Assembly: GCA_009667805.1 (NCBI GenBank)
Contig: CM019064.1
Location: 383,829,049 to 383,893,048 of the forward strand
Direction of reading: 5' to 3'
Source of the DNA: Leptobrachium leishanense
Taxonomy: Eukaryota; Chordata; Amphibia; Anura; Megophryidae
DNA length: 64,000 nt
The position numbers and the translations under genes are program-made. This document shows, one piece after another, positions 11,901 to 26,900 of this stretch (the stretch's first letter is position 1; every line of letters begins with the position of its first letter). The notes under the pieces were generated by a model that was not told the DNA's origin, ran no database searches, and worked only from the letters and a program-made list of their open reading frames with translations.

Positions 11901-14900
11901 AGAAAATAACTTGCACAGATACATTAGAATTTGTGTGAAGACACCACCCTTGTTGCTGACCTGAGGATAGTGCTGTAGAACGAGGAACTGGTGATTCTCC
12001 AAGCTCCCCACCATACCACTGCCGGCTGCAAGAAGCCGCACAATGTTCTCATGCTGAAAACGGGCCAGGAGGTTGATGATCTTCCACTCGTTTCTGTAAA
12101 GCTCTTTAAGATGGGGTGGATAGCCTTTTATGATCACACTCCTACCATGAAGAACACCGAGCCACAAGTGTGCCGCTAAGCGCTCTTCTCTGAGTGGCTG
12201 TGAGGGGAAGGAAACACACATTAGACTAATTCACATCGCAACCATGCCATTAATATTCCCACATATTCTCGCTGCCATGATATGGGTTGTACATTGCGTT
12301 CAATATCAAAAAAAGAGCTGTGCCCTATGACCTGCTGTCATATGGTTCAAGCGAGTCTGAGTATCTAGCATTGCTGTGACATGTAGGCATACACATGGTG
12401 GAAGTGCCATGGCTGTGACTACTGTGTAAGTCATTTTTTAGTTCCAGGGTTCTATGTGACTTAAATTTTAAGGAATATTCTTTCTAACATGTCACTCCTG
12501 ATATAATAGGTAAGAGATCAACAACCTTGACCCTCCAGATGTTTAGGAGCTACATCTCTCATGATGTTCATCCAGTCATTAGGTTGTCAGAAACATGTGG
12601 GAAATGCAGATCAAAAACATCTGGGGCCCTATCACCTCCCTACAGCTAGAACGGGGACGCTAAGGGGAAAAATTAGCGTTCACTAATCTCCATTTAGCGT
12701 CCCTGTTTTACCTGTAGATTACGGACCAGGCACTGAATCCAACAGCTTGCCCTGTAGCGGACGCTATGCTCCAGGGTGCTCGGGGCAGCGCTAAAGCGCC
12801 GTCGTGAGCATCCCCTCAGTGGAGTCCATATGACTCCATGTAAGCTTCTTCTGCCGGGTCACATGACTGGCAGGATCTCACCTCTCGCGAGACCCTGCAG
12901 GTCGGCAGAGTGATCGCGGAGGGAGACTGGGGACTTTTTTCCTCGGCGGCCAGAAGCGGCAGATAGGGCCACCGTTCTCGCCGTGGGATGAAAGGTGAGT
13001 ATTTGATTTTTTTGGGGGGTTTACAGCTGCAGCTAAGTGATTCTGCAGAAGCATAATCAGATAGGACCAGCTCTAAGCTGTAGCAAACGTTTTATTTAGC
13101 GAAAGGGGGGAGTAATTAGTGTTAGGACTATGTGAACCTAACGATAATTGCTATATGCTTACATTTTGCGTTCCTCACATTAAGCCTAGGGAGAGCAAAG
13201 TACAGTAAGCTGGCGCTAAAAGAAAGCGCTAATATGATTCGCTAATGGATTTTTTAACCCGTTAGTGATCGGGAGGTGATCTTTACGGCACGCTATCACC
13301 TCAATTAACCTAGCGCTAAAGCTCATTTATGTGAGCGCTAGCGCAAAGGAAGTGATAGTGCCCTTGGAGGGCCAAGGTTGCTGACCCCTGCAATAGGTGA
13401 TCCCAAAACATTGGAGAATCGAAACACCAAGTCTTCACTTGAAATAAATACTTGGTATCCCAGAGTGTGTAAAAGCCTTGCTGGCCTTGTATAGCGGCAG
13501 TATGTACCTACCTGGACTAAAACAAGTCCATCCACTGGCAGTGTTGGTGGTGAGTCCTCCTCATCCGGAGTTATAATTTCCTGAAGCTCTAGATCGTCTT
13601 GCTTTCTGATTATCAGGCAGCCAAATTGAAATTTTCTTAAAGCTGCGAAGGAAGAAAGACAAATGTGTAGAATGGATTAAAACAGAAAAAGAGGGCGATC
13701 TTGGACCTTCACGTTAATGCCACTATACCTTTGATGAACACTGCGACACAAAATACCAGGAATAGGATTGCAATAGCTGAATAAACCGCAAAATGATCAC
13801 CTGGAAAATGGCAGTCACAAAGGATAACATTATTTTAGAGAGTTATTATGGAAGAGATGGCATAAAAAATATACAATGTCTGGCCAAAAAATAAAGTCAC
13901 ACACTTTAGTATTTCCTTGGAACACCCTTTACTTTGATTACGGCACGCATTCACCGTGGTATTATTTTGATAAGCTCACGCAATGTCACAGCATTTATTT
14001 AGATCCAGAGTTGCATTAATTGATCAACAAGCTCTTCTACTGATGATGGGAGAGTTGGACGCTGCGTAAAGTCTTCCCCAGCACATTATCCCAAAGATAC
14101 TCAGTGGGGTTAAGGTCTGGACTGTGTGGAGGCCAATCCATGTGTGAAAATGATGTCTCATGCTCCCTGAACCACTCTTGCACAATTTGAGCCCAATGAA
14201 TCCTGGCATTGCCATTTTATGACATCAGGGAAGAAAAACCCATTAATGGAAAAACCTGCTCATTCAGTATATTCAGGGAGTCACATGACCTCATTTTGTG
14301 CAGTTGAAACTGAAAGACATTAATCACTGCAATTATTATCCAATGGAAGGCTCACACATATTTGCTTGGTTAAATCCAGGTGGTGACTTTTTTTTTTAAT
14401 CAGGCAGTGTATATGTATACATATGTCTGTGTTTTATGGGTTACTCTTATGGTTTTGCAAGGTATAGATTCTCAGAAAAGTACAAAATATTGTTCAGCTT
14501 CTACTATGGTGGCTGTCACATTTTTGTCAACTATCACTCAAAGGGTGTCATTTTAAAGATGGATGACTTATCTCATCGACATTCGTCTTTTGCGATATGA
14601 AGTGGATACAGAATATCCTGTAGAACACCAGGACTGTCACCAAGGGGTGGAGTGATGGTGAGTTCCTGCAGTGGTCTCAGCCAGGTAATGGGGCCTAGGC
14701 GTCAGATGCCACATAACAGCAGTCCCTTGTCAGTGCCACATTACATTGGATTCAGGATATGGGGTCATTTCGCTTTAATGGCTCCTCCTGGGGCTTACTG
14801 TTGCTGTTTTTGGCCTCGGACATGTCTTCTGTTAAAACACAACAGTCAAAGTCTCTGACACCACTGAACGGTAGTGGTTCTGACAGCCGAATCCTGGTAG

Positions 14901-17900
14901 CATTGCCACTATTCAGTGGCTCAAGGCCTCCTGTTGGTTTTTCCGTGGTGCCCAATGGCTAACATAGTAACTACTAGTAGAAGGAAAAGGCAATTAAGCC
15001 TTTACTGGCCCAAATTAAGTAAGGGGGCCCATACATTTTTAGTATTATTGAATAATTGTGTATTTATTTACGGTGAGATTCGTCTGTAGTCAGATGTCTC
15101 TTTAGTGATTGTCTATAGAGGGTGGTAAAGTAGTTGTGCGCAGTAACACAACCAAAGGGTAGCCTCCTGGTGTTGTGAGTAGAAGATGCCAATAGCTTCT
15201 ATTGGCAGCTCCATACACGGTATATAAATTCCCTATATGTAAATATGAGTTGCTTGAGATGAATTAAATCAATGGAAACTAAAACCGAGTCAGATTCAGA
15301 TTTGATTTACGTCGAACCTCCATTTGTTGCCTAATAATTCAAGTTCTTATTTTAATTCTATTATTTTTTAGCACATAATTGAGTGATCGATCACCAAAAT
15401 AAAACAATCATCCACCAGATAAAAATACAAATTTACCCATACTGCACATGTATCAGATAAACGCAATATGCAGTAATAATAGAGCTTCGAATCAAAAAAT
15501 GTCTTCCAACCAATCACAGAGGGGGATTTAATTCAGACGTGTAAATCACATGGTAAGAATGACGTAGTTATGTTACTCACATGTTCTGGTGGGTTTGTTT
15601 CCCAACAGTGTATAGTAGAAACTGAGCAAAGGTTAGAATAAAATGCATTAACATCATATTTATTAAATAGCGAGGCACAGTGAGCTGACACCCAAGCTGC
15701 AAGATCTGGGATATAAAATCCAATCTGGAAAAATATATATTTAACTAAACCAGGGATTTCAAACTCTGACCCCACAGATTTTGCTGAACAACTCCTGATT
15801 CTCTGCCCATTTATTGCATTCATAGATTTCTGGGAATTTCTGGGGGGCCGGAGTATGAGATCCCTGAACTAAACCATATATATTATTTTAATATTTTTGT
15901 TTTGTTTTTCTGCTATTTTTTTATATACAGCAACTATATTTGGTGATGGGTTTGGTGGCATTTATTAAGAACAGAACAATTCCAAAAAGAATGGTTAACA
16001 GACAGTTCACATGATAGGGGGGGGCTTGGGTCAATAAGGATTTATACACAAACTATCAGGGTTATTCAAAGAGCTCCGAATTGTGGCCGAAAGGTAACCG
16101 AACAGTGAAATTCAGCGTACGCTTACCGTTCCTGGCCATTCGACTATTCAGAGAGCAGGCAGTTCGCCAAATGTTGGCGAATTGCCTGCACATACGGTGC
16201 CTGTTCGAGGGCAGTGAAATCCACTTAGAGAAGCAATGCTTCGTCTATTCAGAGAACACAAAACAGCAGTGAAAAGTTGACGAAATGCCCTGTTCGGTGG
16301 TTTCATTTAACAGGTTTATTCAGGCGAATCCCATAGGTTTCAATATTTAAAAAAATTCCGTTTTAATTCAATATCTAATACACCCTTCATTATAATATCC
16401 TGCAGTTAAAAATCTCTTTATTTTTAGATTTTTTTTAGGATCTTTTAGGCATTTTTCGGGATTTTTTAGCGAAACTTTTTTTCCGTTTTTTTTTTTTAAA
16501 TCGTTTTTTCTGTAACAGCCCTTTTTATTATCACTCATTGGATCTTATATGTAAATTCCAGACATTTTCATTCTGTAGTTTCTTTGCAAACAGCGTTTCA
16601 CTTTTCAAACATTAAGGCTAGGGTCAGACGAAAGCAGTTTTAACGTGCGTTTAGTCGCACGAAATCACGGCCGTGCTAGCAGCAAATGACGTCCAATGCC
16701 GGGGAACACACGAAGTATGGCCGCACGAAAGTTCGTCCGCGCAACGCAAGTGGCAAACGAACGCATTTTTTCTAGAACGTCAAACCGCTAGTACGGGCGT
16801 ACAGAGTGCGCTGCGTCCGCTAGAGGCGTGTGTGAGTGATTGGGAGACGTCAGACGCTGCTAATGTCTGGCCAACATAACGTCCAGACACAAAAAGTGTT
16901 TTATTAATGATCCGTACAAAATCACGGACGAACAGGCGCATCGTATGACCGCTATCGCGTGTTCCGTGAAAAAATACGTCCATTCGTTCGAACGCACTTT
17001 TTCACTGACAACACGAAAAATGCGTTCGCCTGACCCTAGCCTTAAGCAAACTGTTTTTTTTTTATATCAGAGCAAGAAATGTGGAACAAGTGAAAGAAAC
17101 TCCCCATCTCACTTGGCTTCATGGTGACAGAACAATGGGTGAAAAATAAGGATTAGAATTAAAAGTTGGTTTTACGAAACCTACCCATTATGGTTGGTCT
17201 GTCCGACTGCCCTCCTACTCCTCACTCAAGGGGTAAAAATAGAATTACGGGGATGTATGATGATGAAGGTGTCACACAGATCGCTCCTGATGTCCAGCCT
17301 CCACCCGTTACAAAATATTTGTGTCATAATGTAATTTTGATGGCAGTCACTTGAGACTTGGGGTACATGGATCTAGAGATGAGTTTGGGAGGTGCTGTAT
17401 TTTCTGTGCCCTATTCCCTGATGTCTGTGTTATATTATTAGTCCCGATGTGTTGTGTTTGTTGTAGTGTCTTGTTGTATACCCTGTGCTGTTTCCCTTAT
17501 GTATCTGATTCCTTTATTTTCCCCAGGATTCCATCAAACCACTTCCAACCTCCAGGATCTTGCTTAAACTAATTATCCCTGCCCCTTGTCTTGCCAAGGC
17601 GTGTGCGTGTGTGGGAGGGGGAAGCTACTGGGAGACTATTCAGCATGGAAATGCTGGGGCGTGTTTTACCTTTATATGTTCGTAACTGTAAACCCAAAAT
17701 AAAGTAATTTCCAATTTGGATTTCACCGTGCAAGGATCTCTGACTATCGACTCGGGGTTCTTGAGCCAGAATCAGTACTCGTTCAGGATACGGGCGGCGA
17801 GGGGAGCATTCTGCACGTGGGTGCGGGATCCCCATGTTACAGTAATTATGGCCGACAGGCACAAACCAGTTATTTTTAAATACCGTAAAGTAATGTACCC

Positions 17901-20900
17901 CTTGTCTTGCAGCAGAAAAGCAATGTGATTGGCTAGAAAGAAAAAGTCAATCACACCAAGGCTACAGCTATGGCACAGAGGTATACATACATATTTATAG
18001 CTGTAGTGGTAAGGTATGTTAGCTTGCTGGATGGACTAGCACAATCAGCTTTTGCTTAGACACGTGAAGGATTAGTAGCTACAGATTAGAATATAGCCAT
18101 AAATAATACATGTAATATATTAAAGGGACATTCCCTGGGCCAGACATATACAATTTGTTCACTGTTTGCTTGTTTTTGGTTTTTTTATAAGTTTTCGATT
18201 ATTTTCTTTGTATTCTGTTTTTGAAAATGATCAATTGATGACATCATATTTGCACTTTCCCTGGCTGGCATCAGACATTCTGCATTTTTTCATAGCTATA
18301 GTACCTCTGTCTGTGACTTAACCACGTACAGCTGTAATAACCTGATGCTCAGTATGGGCTCGATGGAAGCTTTCAGGGAGAGTATCATCAGGCATCAACA
18401 ACTCGTGAGTAGTAATACTACCAGTAGCTGTATAATGCAAAATCCAGCTTAACCGATGCATTTAATTACTTAAATGACTCGTCATCTTTCACTAAGCTCT
18501 CACCGGTGAAGCTGAAGTCTGTTTGCACCTTAGATTGCTGCGCCAATGCTGTGCCAAGGGTATAGCCAAGATGGTGGCATCCTGTAGGTAAGGATGACAT
18601 TGCCCTTTAAAAGAAACTGTGCAGCCAATAAGAGAAGGTCCAATATAAGGGTCTTGTTTTCGGTTGTTTGTTGTTTTTTTTTTAGCAATGCAATACAAGT
18701 GGAGTGAACACCAGCCTGGAGTGTCCCTTTAAGCTTGTGGCGACCGACACTTTATTGGCATCATGCTCTAAGCAGCGATGTAAAGTGGAATTTCACTGTG
18801 CTTTATTACTACCAGCAACTCTCAGTATCTTGGCCTGATTTGATGAAGATTATATTCGATAACTCAGGAATTGCACATCATTTGCAGGAGGAAATGGAAA
18901 CATTAAGAGTAATAAGCAGAATGTTAAAAAATACTAAAACCACAGCAGGGGAGTTGTTGGCGTTTGGGAATTTTGTGCAGTGGTATATTTTGGCCTAAGA
19001 TTTACAAGTTTCTTTATCCAGGAAGATAAGATTAAAAAAAACACCGTTTTTTTTTTTGTTGGTTCTGCATCTCAAAAAAAAAGGGGTAAATGTCAGAAAT
19101 TAGCAAAGATACTGATTTTTTTATCAGTTAAATTGTGAATAAATGAATCATGACACTTAAAGTGTATAAACTCCCCAGTGACAGCATTTTACATCTGGGT
19201 AACAATTTAAATCAAACCAAAGATAATTTTGCTGATGCCATACTCATGGCGCGCTGATGCCAACCAAGGTCAGGGCACTGCAATGTCACACATTCATGGA
19301 CGATGACAGCTACTAGGGATTTCCCTTACTGAAGCTGCTAGCATTCCTCCGTCGCTCCCTCGCAGGTCCGGCCCAATCACAGGACAGGTTCCAGTGAGCG
19401 CATCTCTCCGGCTCAGTTTGTGTGGCTGATAAGAAACCCAGTGAGAGCAACTCAATTCCTCCTACATCACCACCTGTGTGCTCCATGATAAGTGACCGCC
19501 CCCCCCCCCACTCTAAAACCCTAAACCTGAAACACAGGTGATGTTTTACACAAGCTCCCGCCTTTGCTGTCGGTTATGTGACCTCACATAAAAGAATTAA
19601 GCATGCTTTTTATTTCTTAAAATCATAGAAATCCTATTCTCCAGATATGAGTATTTCCTATGTTTATCAGACTCCTAGTTTACGACGTACAGATTCAGCA
19701 GTGGATTATTGAGAATTGAGAATTGTTCAGAACACCGAGCACACATCTACATTAACCTTCAGACTTTTATAAAGGACGTCCTCTCTTCTATTAAAGGGAT
19801 GAGAGCAGAGATTCTTGGTTATGAGATAAGAAGGGCAATGGAGGCTCATGCATGTGGGTAACTGGGCCAGCGCCTCACCTGTATAAAAACTATAAAAGTA
19901 AAACTCACCTGGCATCAGTAATGGCTAGTACAGGGCTCAAAATTTCAAGTCCCAAGCTAAGCCAGGCCTTAAAAGTTACTCGCCACTAGTTTCCCCCCCT
20001 AACCCCTATCCTGCCCTGCCTGCGTCTGCATTTTCACTCGCCCTCATGTAATTTCCACTTGCCAAATGCGAGCAGGCGAGTGGAAATTTTGAGGCCTTGG
20101 CTAGTAACTTTTTATTGTTCTTAGGAGGAATTTTCATCAAAGCAAACTTACAAAAAATGTGTGTAAAAAAGCTCTACTGTTGATGTTTCTTAACTCTTTG
20201 CTGCCGGGCGGGTTGTATGGTGTGTATGAGTGTATCACAGAGCTGCAGAGCAATAAAACTCACAGTAATGTATGGTGTGTATGAGCACATCACAGAGCTC
20301 CACAGCAATAAAACTCAAAGTAATGTATGGTGTGTAGCACATCACAGAGCTCCACAGCAATAAAACTCACAGTAATGTATGGTGTGAATGAGCGTATCAC
20401 AGAGCTGCACAGCAATAAAACTCACAGTAATGTATGGTGTGTATGAGCGTATCACAGAGCTGCACAGCAATAAATCTGCAGTTATGTGCGTTGTGTATGA
20501 GCGTATCACAGAGCTGCACAGCAATAAAACTCACAGTAATGTGCAGTGTGTAGGAGCGTATCACTGAGCTCCACACAGTGGTGTATTTTGGCCTAGGCCA
20601 ACAAGGCCTAGGCCTAGGGCGGCACTATCCAGGGGGCGGCGGCCCGCACTGGTGGCCCCACCCCTTAAAAAAACTCTTTTTTTTTTTACTTTTGCAAAGT
20701 ATTTTGCCAGGAAGGATACATTGAGATTTCACTAATTTTCAAGTATGTCCTGGGTAGGCAAGGCCTAGGCTTTCACTTTCCAGGGGGCAGCAAAAAACCT
20801 CACCACTAAGTGGGTTACTCACAGAGCACCGAAATAACGCCAACATTTTGGTGTTCTGTAGTTCCCTGCACTTCGGGGAATAAAATTTCCACACCCTGCA

Positions 20901-23900
20901 GTGAATTCACCATTCACCTCAGGGTCCCCAAAGCGCATGGAGTCGGCCGCTGAATGCTGCCACCGCAAACCCGTGGCCTGCTGTTTTCAAAAGAACTACT
21001 GAACGAAAATGTCTGGAATTTACATATAAGATCTTATGATTGATAATAAAAAGTTCTGTTACAGAAAAAAGAAAAACCGCTATTAAAAAAAAGGGGGGGA
21101 AATTTTGCTGAAAAATTACTAAAAGGTACTAAAAAAAAATCAATAAAGACTTTTTACTGCAGATTAAAATAATAAATGGTTTATTAGATATTGCATAAAA
21201 ACGGGAATATTTTTAACATTGAAACCTATGGGGTTCGCCTGAATAAACCTGCTGATTGGAACCACCGAACATCAGGGCATTTCACTGCCATTTCTCTGCT
21301 GTTTGGTGTTCTCTGAATAGATTAACCATTACTTCTCTATGGGGATTTGCAATACCTTCAAACAGCACCGTACTTGCTGGCAGTTCGCCAAACTTGTGTG
21401 TGAGCATATCACAGAGCAGTGGTGTACTTAGGGGAGTGGCGGAGGGCGGGCCGCCCCAGGTACCAGTGATTATTTGGGTGTCATTAGGAGGTGCCACTGT
21501 CACCGTGTGTCAGCTTTGAGCTATGTTCTCAAACAACGAGCAGCGGAGTAGGGCGTTTGCATACGGAATAAAATCGAATAGAATAAAAATCTATTATTTG
21601 TGTGCAGAGAGAGAAGATGACAGTAAATGGCAGGTAAAGGGGGGTATCAGCAGAATATGAAGCCCTGTCTGCTTACTGCTGTTTAAAGTGGACCTTTCCT
21701 TAACCAGCACTGCAGTGATAGAAATTTGTCATTGAGCTGCCTGGCTCCTGGTGAGGCTGCGTGCATGCAGGTCACGCGGTCCGGCCAGTCAGGTGGTACT
21801 GAGTCTCAGTACCACCTGACTGTCTGAACCACGTGACATGCATGCACCTGCCCGCCCATTCGTTAGCACGGACTCTCACTCTATTCTGGACTGAACACCC
21901 ACCGGGAAGGGAATCAAAGCCACGGTGCACCCTCTGGCAGTGGCACCCCACTGCTGACAAGATGGCTCCACGCACAGGCACAGCCGCGATCCTAACGTGG
22001 CCTGGAGGGACCTCCTGCTGAGTCCGTACACAATTCCTGCTGACTCTACACACAGCCCTACCGCGGACGGAGGCCGGTAAATATAGAATAAATAATTGCT
22101 GTGTGCTCATATTCACTCGGTTTGCTGGGAGTTTTATTCCAGTGGATTCTGATGCATTCATACACACCGCACATTGCATTGCTGGGAGTTTTATTGCTGT
22201 GGATTCTGATACACTCATACACACTGCACATTGCATTGCTGGGAGTTTTATTGCTGTGGATTCTGTGATACACACTGCATATTACTTTGAGTTTTATTGC
22301 CCTGGAGCTCTGGGATACGCTCATACACACTGCACATTACTGTGAGTTTTATTGCTGTGCAGTTCTGATATGCTCATACACAGTGCCCATTTCTGTGGGT
22401 TTTATTGCTGTGCAGCTCTGTGATACACTCCTATGCAGTGCACGTTTCTGTGGATTTTATTGTTCAACCAATTAGAGCAGCTGTGATCCAGTATACTTGA
22501 CATGCGTGGCTGTTCTTTGTAAAAATGCCATTTTAAACATTTCATAATTTTATTTATCTCAATAGATACATTTGAAATGGTAAACAAAATATACAAGTAG
22601 GCACTTGTTATCCACTTTTAATATAAAGAGAGGAAGAGGCGGAGCTCTAAGAGGAAAAGGTGGAGCTTAAAGAGGAAGGGAGGGGATTAACCAGGAAGAG
22701 GTGTGCCCTTGACAGGAAGGGATGCCTCAAATTTAAATTAGGGCATGCACGAGTTTAGTCAGGCCTAGGGCAGCACAAAAACTAAATACACCACTGGCTC
22801 CACAGCAATAAGACCCCTGAATCTCCTCCATAAGGAACACAGGGCATTCTCTGCCTGGTGGGAGGGGAACTCCCACATCTGACGTCATCACGCCCACACG
22901 CAATGATGTCAGAGGGCGGGGATAGGTCCCGCAGGTGGAGTGGACATCCAAGATGTCGGACAAAGTTCGCGATCGGCGCCAGGATGGTTCCACCATAGCT
23001 GCAGACATCCTCTGCTTCCTAGCGGAGGAGTGTCTGCCCTGCCAGTAGGTGCCGGTACTGACTACCGGTGCATACCAGCAGAAAAAAAGCCCTACATATC
23101 TGTGTCCAGAGTTAACATGGAGGGCTTCACTATGCAGAGATGTTCACTAATACAGTGGTTCCCAACTCCGGTCCTTAAATTCCCCTAACATGCCAGATTT
23201 TGCAGATCACCTTGGGGAAATGCAGACTGAATCCTATATACTGAATCCTAATACTTAGCAGCAAATCATATCACCTGTGCTGTGCTTCAGATATCTGGCC
23301 TGTTAGGAGTACTGTAGGACCAGGGTTGGGAACCACTAATCTAATACATACAGGGTTATTCAAAGAGCTCCAAATTGTGGCCGAAAGGTAACCGAACAGT
23401 GAAATTCAGCGTACTGTTACCTTTCCTGGCCATTCAGCTATTCAGAGCGCAGGCAGTTCGCCAAATCCTGGTGAATTGCCTGCACATATGGTGCCTGTTC
23501 GTTGCCTGTTCGACGGCAGTGAAATCCCCATAGAGAAGCAATGCTATTCAGAGAACAAAAACCTGCAGTGAAAAGTTGCCGAATTTCCCTGCTGTTCGGT
23601 GGTTTCATTCGACAGGTTTATTCAGGTGAATCCCATAGGCTTCAATGTTAAAAATATTCCCGTTTTATTTCAATATCTAATAATTAACCGTTTATTATAA
23701 TATTCTGCAGTAAAAAGACTCTTTATTTTTAGATTTTTTTAGGATCTTTTAGACATTTTTTGTGATTTTTTTCGCTAAATTTTTTTCCAGTTTTTTTAAA
23801 ATCCTTTTTCTTTTTTCTGTAACATCCCTTTTTATTATCATTCATTGGACCTCATATGTAAATTTCAGACATTTTCGTTCAGTAGTTTCTTTGAAAACAA

Positions 23901-26900
23901 CGTTTCACTTTTCAAACTTTCAAGCGTACTGTTTTGTTTTTTTTTCACTCCATTCGTCTGCGGTGTCGGGTTTTTCCGGCGGCTCCTCTGCGCTGTGATC
24001 GGCAGCTGCTCGGGTTTCTCCAGCATGTTCGGCAGGGTTAATCCAGATGTTTTTGCGGGTTTCGGTGTGCCTTCGCCGGGTATTGCGGTGAATGTTCGTC
24101 GGGTTTGCCCTGCACTACGACAGCCCTGTGGTGCTTGCTGAATACACCCCGCACAGTCGCCGAAATGGGATCGCCGAATCGCACAGAATTGAAGAGAACG
24201 AAAAGTCACCGAACGTGCGGCGATTCTCTTTGAATAACCCTGATAATTAAAAATCATGCAAGAATAGAACTTAAAGTACAACAGACTCTGAGTACCTGAA
24301 GGTCTTTGGCAGTGTGCCATTGAATGTACGACATTTATGTCTCATTAATTAGCTCGGATTTCAAAAGCAACCACGCTCTCACTGCTCGCAAGGAGCATAT
24401 ATTTTAGTTATTTATCTCATTGCAAATGATACCCTGCATTAACAGTTTGTTCTGTAAGATGTAGTATAGTATTCTTCTTAACTATTAACCTATAATAACC
24501 CAACGTAAGGAAGTCTATAGTTGTGTAGACCAAAAAGCCCCCAAACACAAACATTACTCCACAAAGCCCCTTTGCACATAATGCCAAATCATCCTGTGGG
24601 CACCTTAGGAATGGATCTGTAGGACGCCCTGTGCCAGCCTACCCAGCCCATTGAATAAGCTGAGCTGTATACTCACGGGAGATTCGCTGGTGGGGAATGG
24701 TGATGTTGGAGTTGCACATGTTTGAGGAACAAAAGCAATAATGCAACGGTGATGACTCGATGACTGGAGTACAAACTGGCGATGCACATACTTTTCTATC
24801 TGGATAGCAACCTAACATAAAAGTAAAGGAAGGGGGGAAAATGTCATTTTGGAAACCTTTTAGCTTGTAGCAAGAAAGATTGAGGATGCAATCACACAAG
24901 TGCACTTTCCGCGTCCGTCTAACTGTACTTTTCGCGTCCGTCGTAGCTTTTCAAAGGAGTCTATAGAGCAACACACGAAGCACGTGTACACTTTTTCATA
25001 CGCAGGCAGCACATGTTGCAACGGACGCCAAAATGGCAGCAACGTGAAAAAGCTACAACGGACATAGAGAAACCCCCGCATACAGTTTTTTTTTTCTTTT
25101 TCCCAATGCCAGTCAAAACTAACTGATACAATGTAACCACAATCTCATCCGTTATAAAGCGCATCTGTTTCAACGGACGCATTGTGCGCAATCAGTGCGC
25201 TCTTAGAATATTTTGCCCCTGTATAATGTGCAAAAGGTGTGTTTTTGTTTCATTTTCAGAGATTTCTTTCCCAAAAATTTTTTTCTGGACAGCTCATTAG
25301 TTTCTCGGAAGGAACATTGCTGGTAAATCCTAGCCAAGACAGTCAACACCTGTGTATCTGCTTTCCCGGTGCCCTGTTAATATATATATATATATATATA
25401 TACACATTGAGATATTTATTGTTAAATATGTATTTTTTTTTATCTTTTACTTTTAAGGCTGAGGTCAGACCAGCGTTTTTAAGAGCAGAAAGAACATCCA
25501 CTCTCACGGTCTCTGACGTCCATCTGGCCACCTCGCTGAGCGCAGTTAGTGCGCTCAGCGCTGCAAGGCTCGATCCTCGTCTGACCCCGGCCTAAAGGCA
25601 ATTACAAATACAGGGCAAATAGCATATTTTACTACAAAATAGCTGCAGTGGAATAAATAGCTGTAAATCATGCAAATTTTCATTCATTTAAATTATTTTG
25701 TAAAACAAATTCCTTTGGCGAAATCACTAAGCATGCAAAGAAACCCAGCCTGAAAAAATCCAATACTCATCTCTCTGGTCCCATGGTGCTGAGGACAACA
25801 CCATCCTCTGCCTCCTCTTGCATAAACCAGAACAACATTGAGAACAAATGGCTTCAATTTTCCTTCTGGCCCTCTTTGTAAGATGCAATCCCAATGAAGG
25901 GCACTCCCTTGTCTCCATAGAGGACCATGGACTCCACGAGACAACACTAGCAGTGACATGTGGTCCATCTGCAAGTACCTGTTAGCGCAAAGGTAGGCAA
26001 CCTTGGTCCTCCAGATGTTTTGGAAATACTTTTCCCATGTGGCTCAGACAACCTAATGAGTGGTGGAGCATCATGGGAGATGTAGATCCAAAACATCTGG
26101 AGGGCAAAGGTTACTGACCCCTGTGTTAGTGGCTCCAAATTGTGTGAATCGCTCCGCTAACATGAAGTCTTATTTATAACAGGGATGATAATAGATAGAG
26201 AGCTGCTAGTGGTTAAATGCTTACGTCAAATCTTGCCAATGTATTTTAAATGATCGTGGGTGGTACCGTGTCCATGGCATGCCTCCCATGGAGGCGGGTT
26301 TTGAATTGCTTGAGATCAATGGTGTTTTCCCATTGGCCCAAGCAATTCCATTGCTCTCAGTGCCTCTCTGAGGCACTGAAGAGCGTAGATTCAGGAATTA
26401 GGCGGCGCCAGACACGCGCTGCAGACATCAATGAATCTTTTAGCCACCTTCAGCTACGCAAATTGCATAGGCTCATAGCAGGCTGCCACTGCTGTGTGAT
26501 GATTCACATCACAACACAGCAGCCAGCGAACTAAAAAAAAAAGCGCAGAAACAGAGACTGAAGGTGGGGGAGCGTGGAGCAGGCGAGTATGTGAACTTTT
26601 TTTTTAAATAGCAGCAGATTTTACAGTATTTTAAAAAATTTACAGTCCCCACTTAATGGAATTATGGCAGGTGAGGCCCTGCCTCACCTGCCGCCCCTGA
26701 CTGCACGTCCCTGCTCTATACATTCTCGACCAGGTAATGGCTCTCAGTGCAGAAAACCCCCTCTGTTATTCTCACCCTCCCAGTATTAACAAAAGTTTGT
26801 CCCTTTAGCCTATCTACTTCCAGCCTTACATATGCACTACCTCTGCATCTTCCTTTCCTATAGATGGATTATTGATGTTGGCGGATAAGCTTCCTTTTCA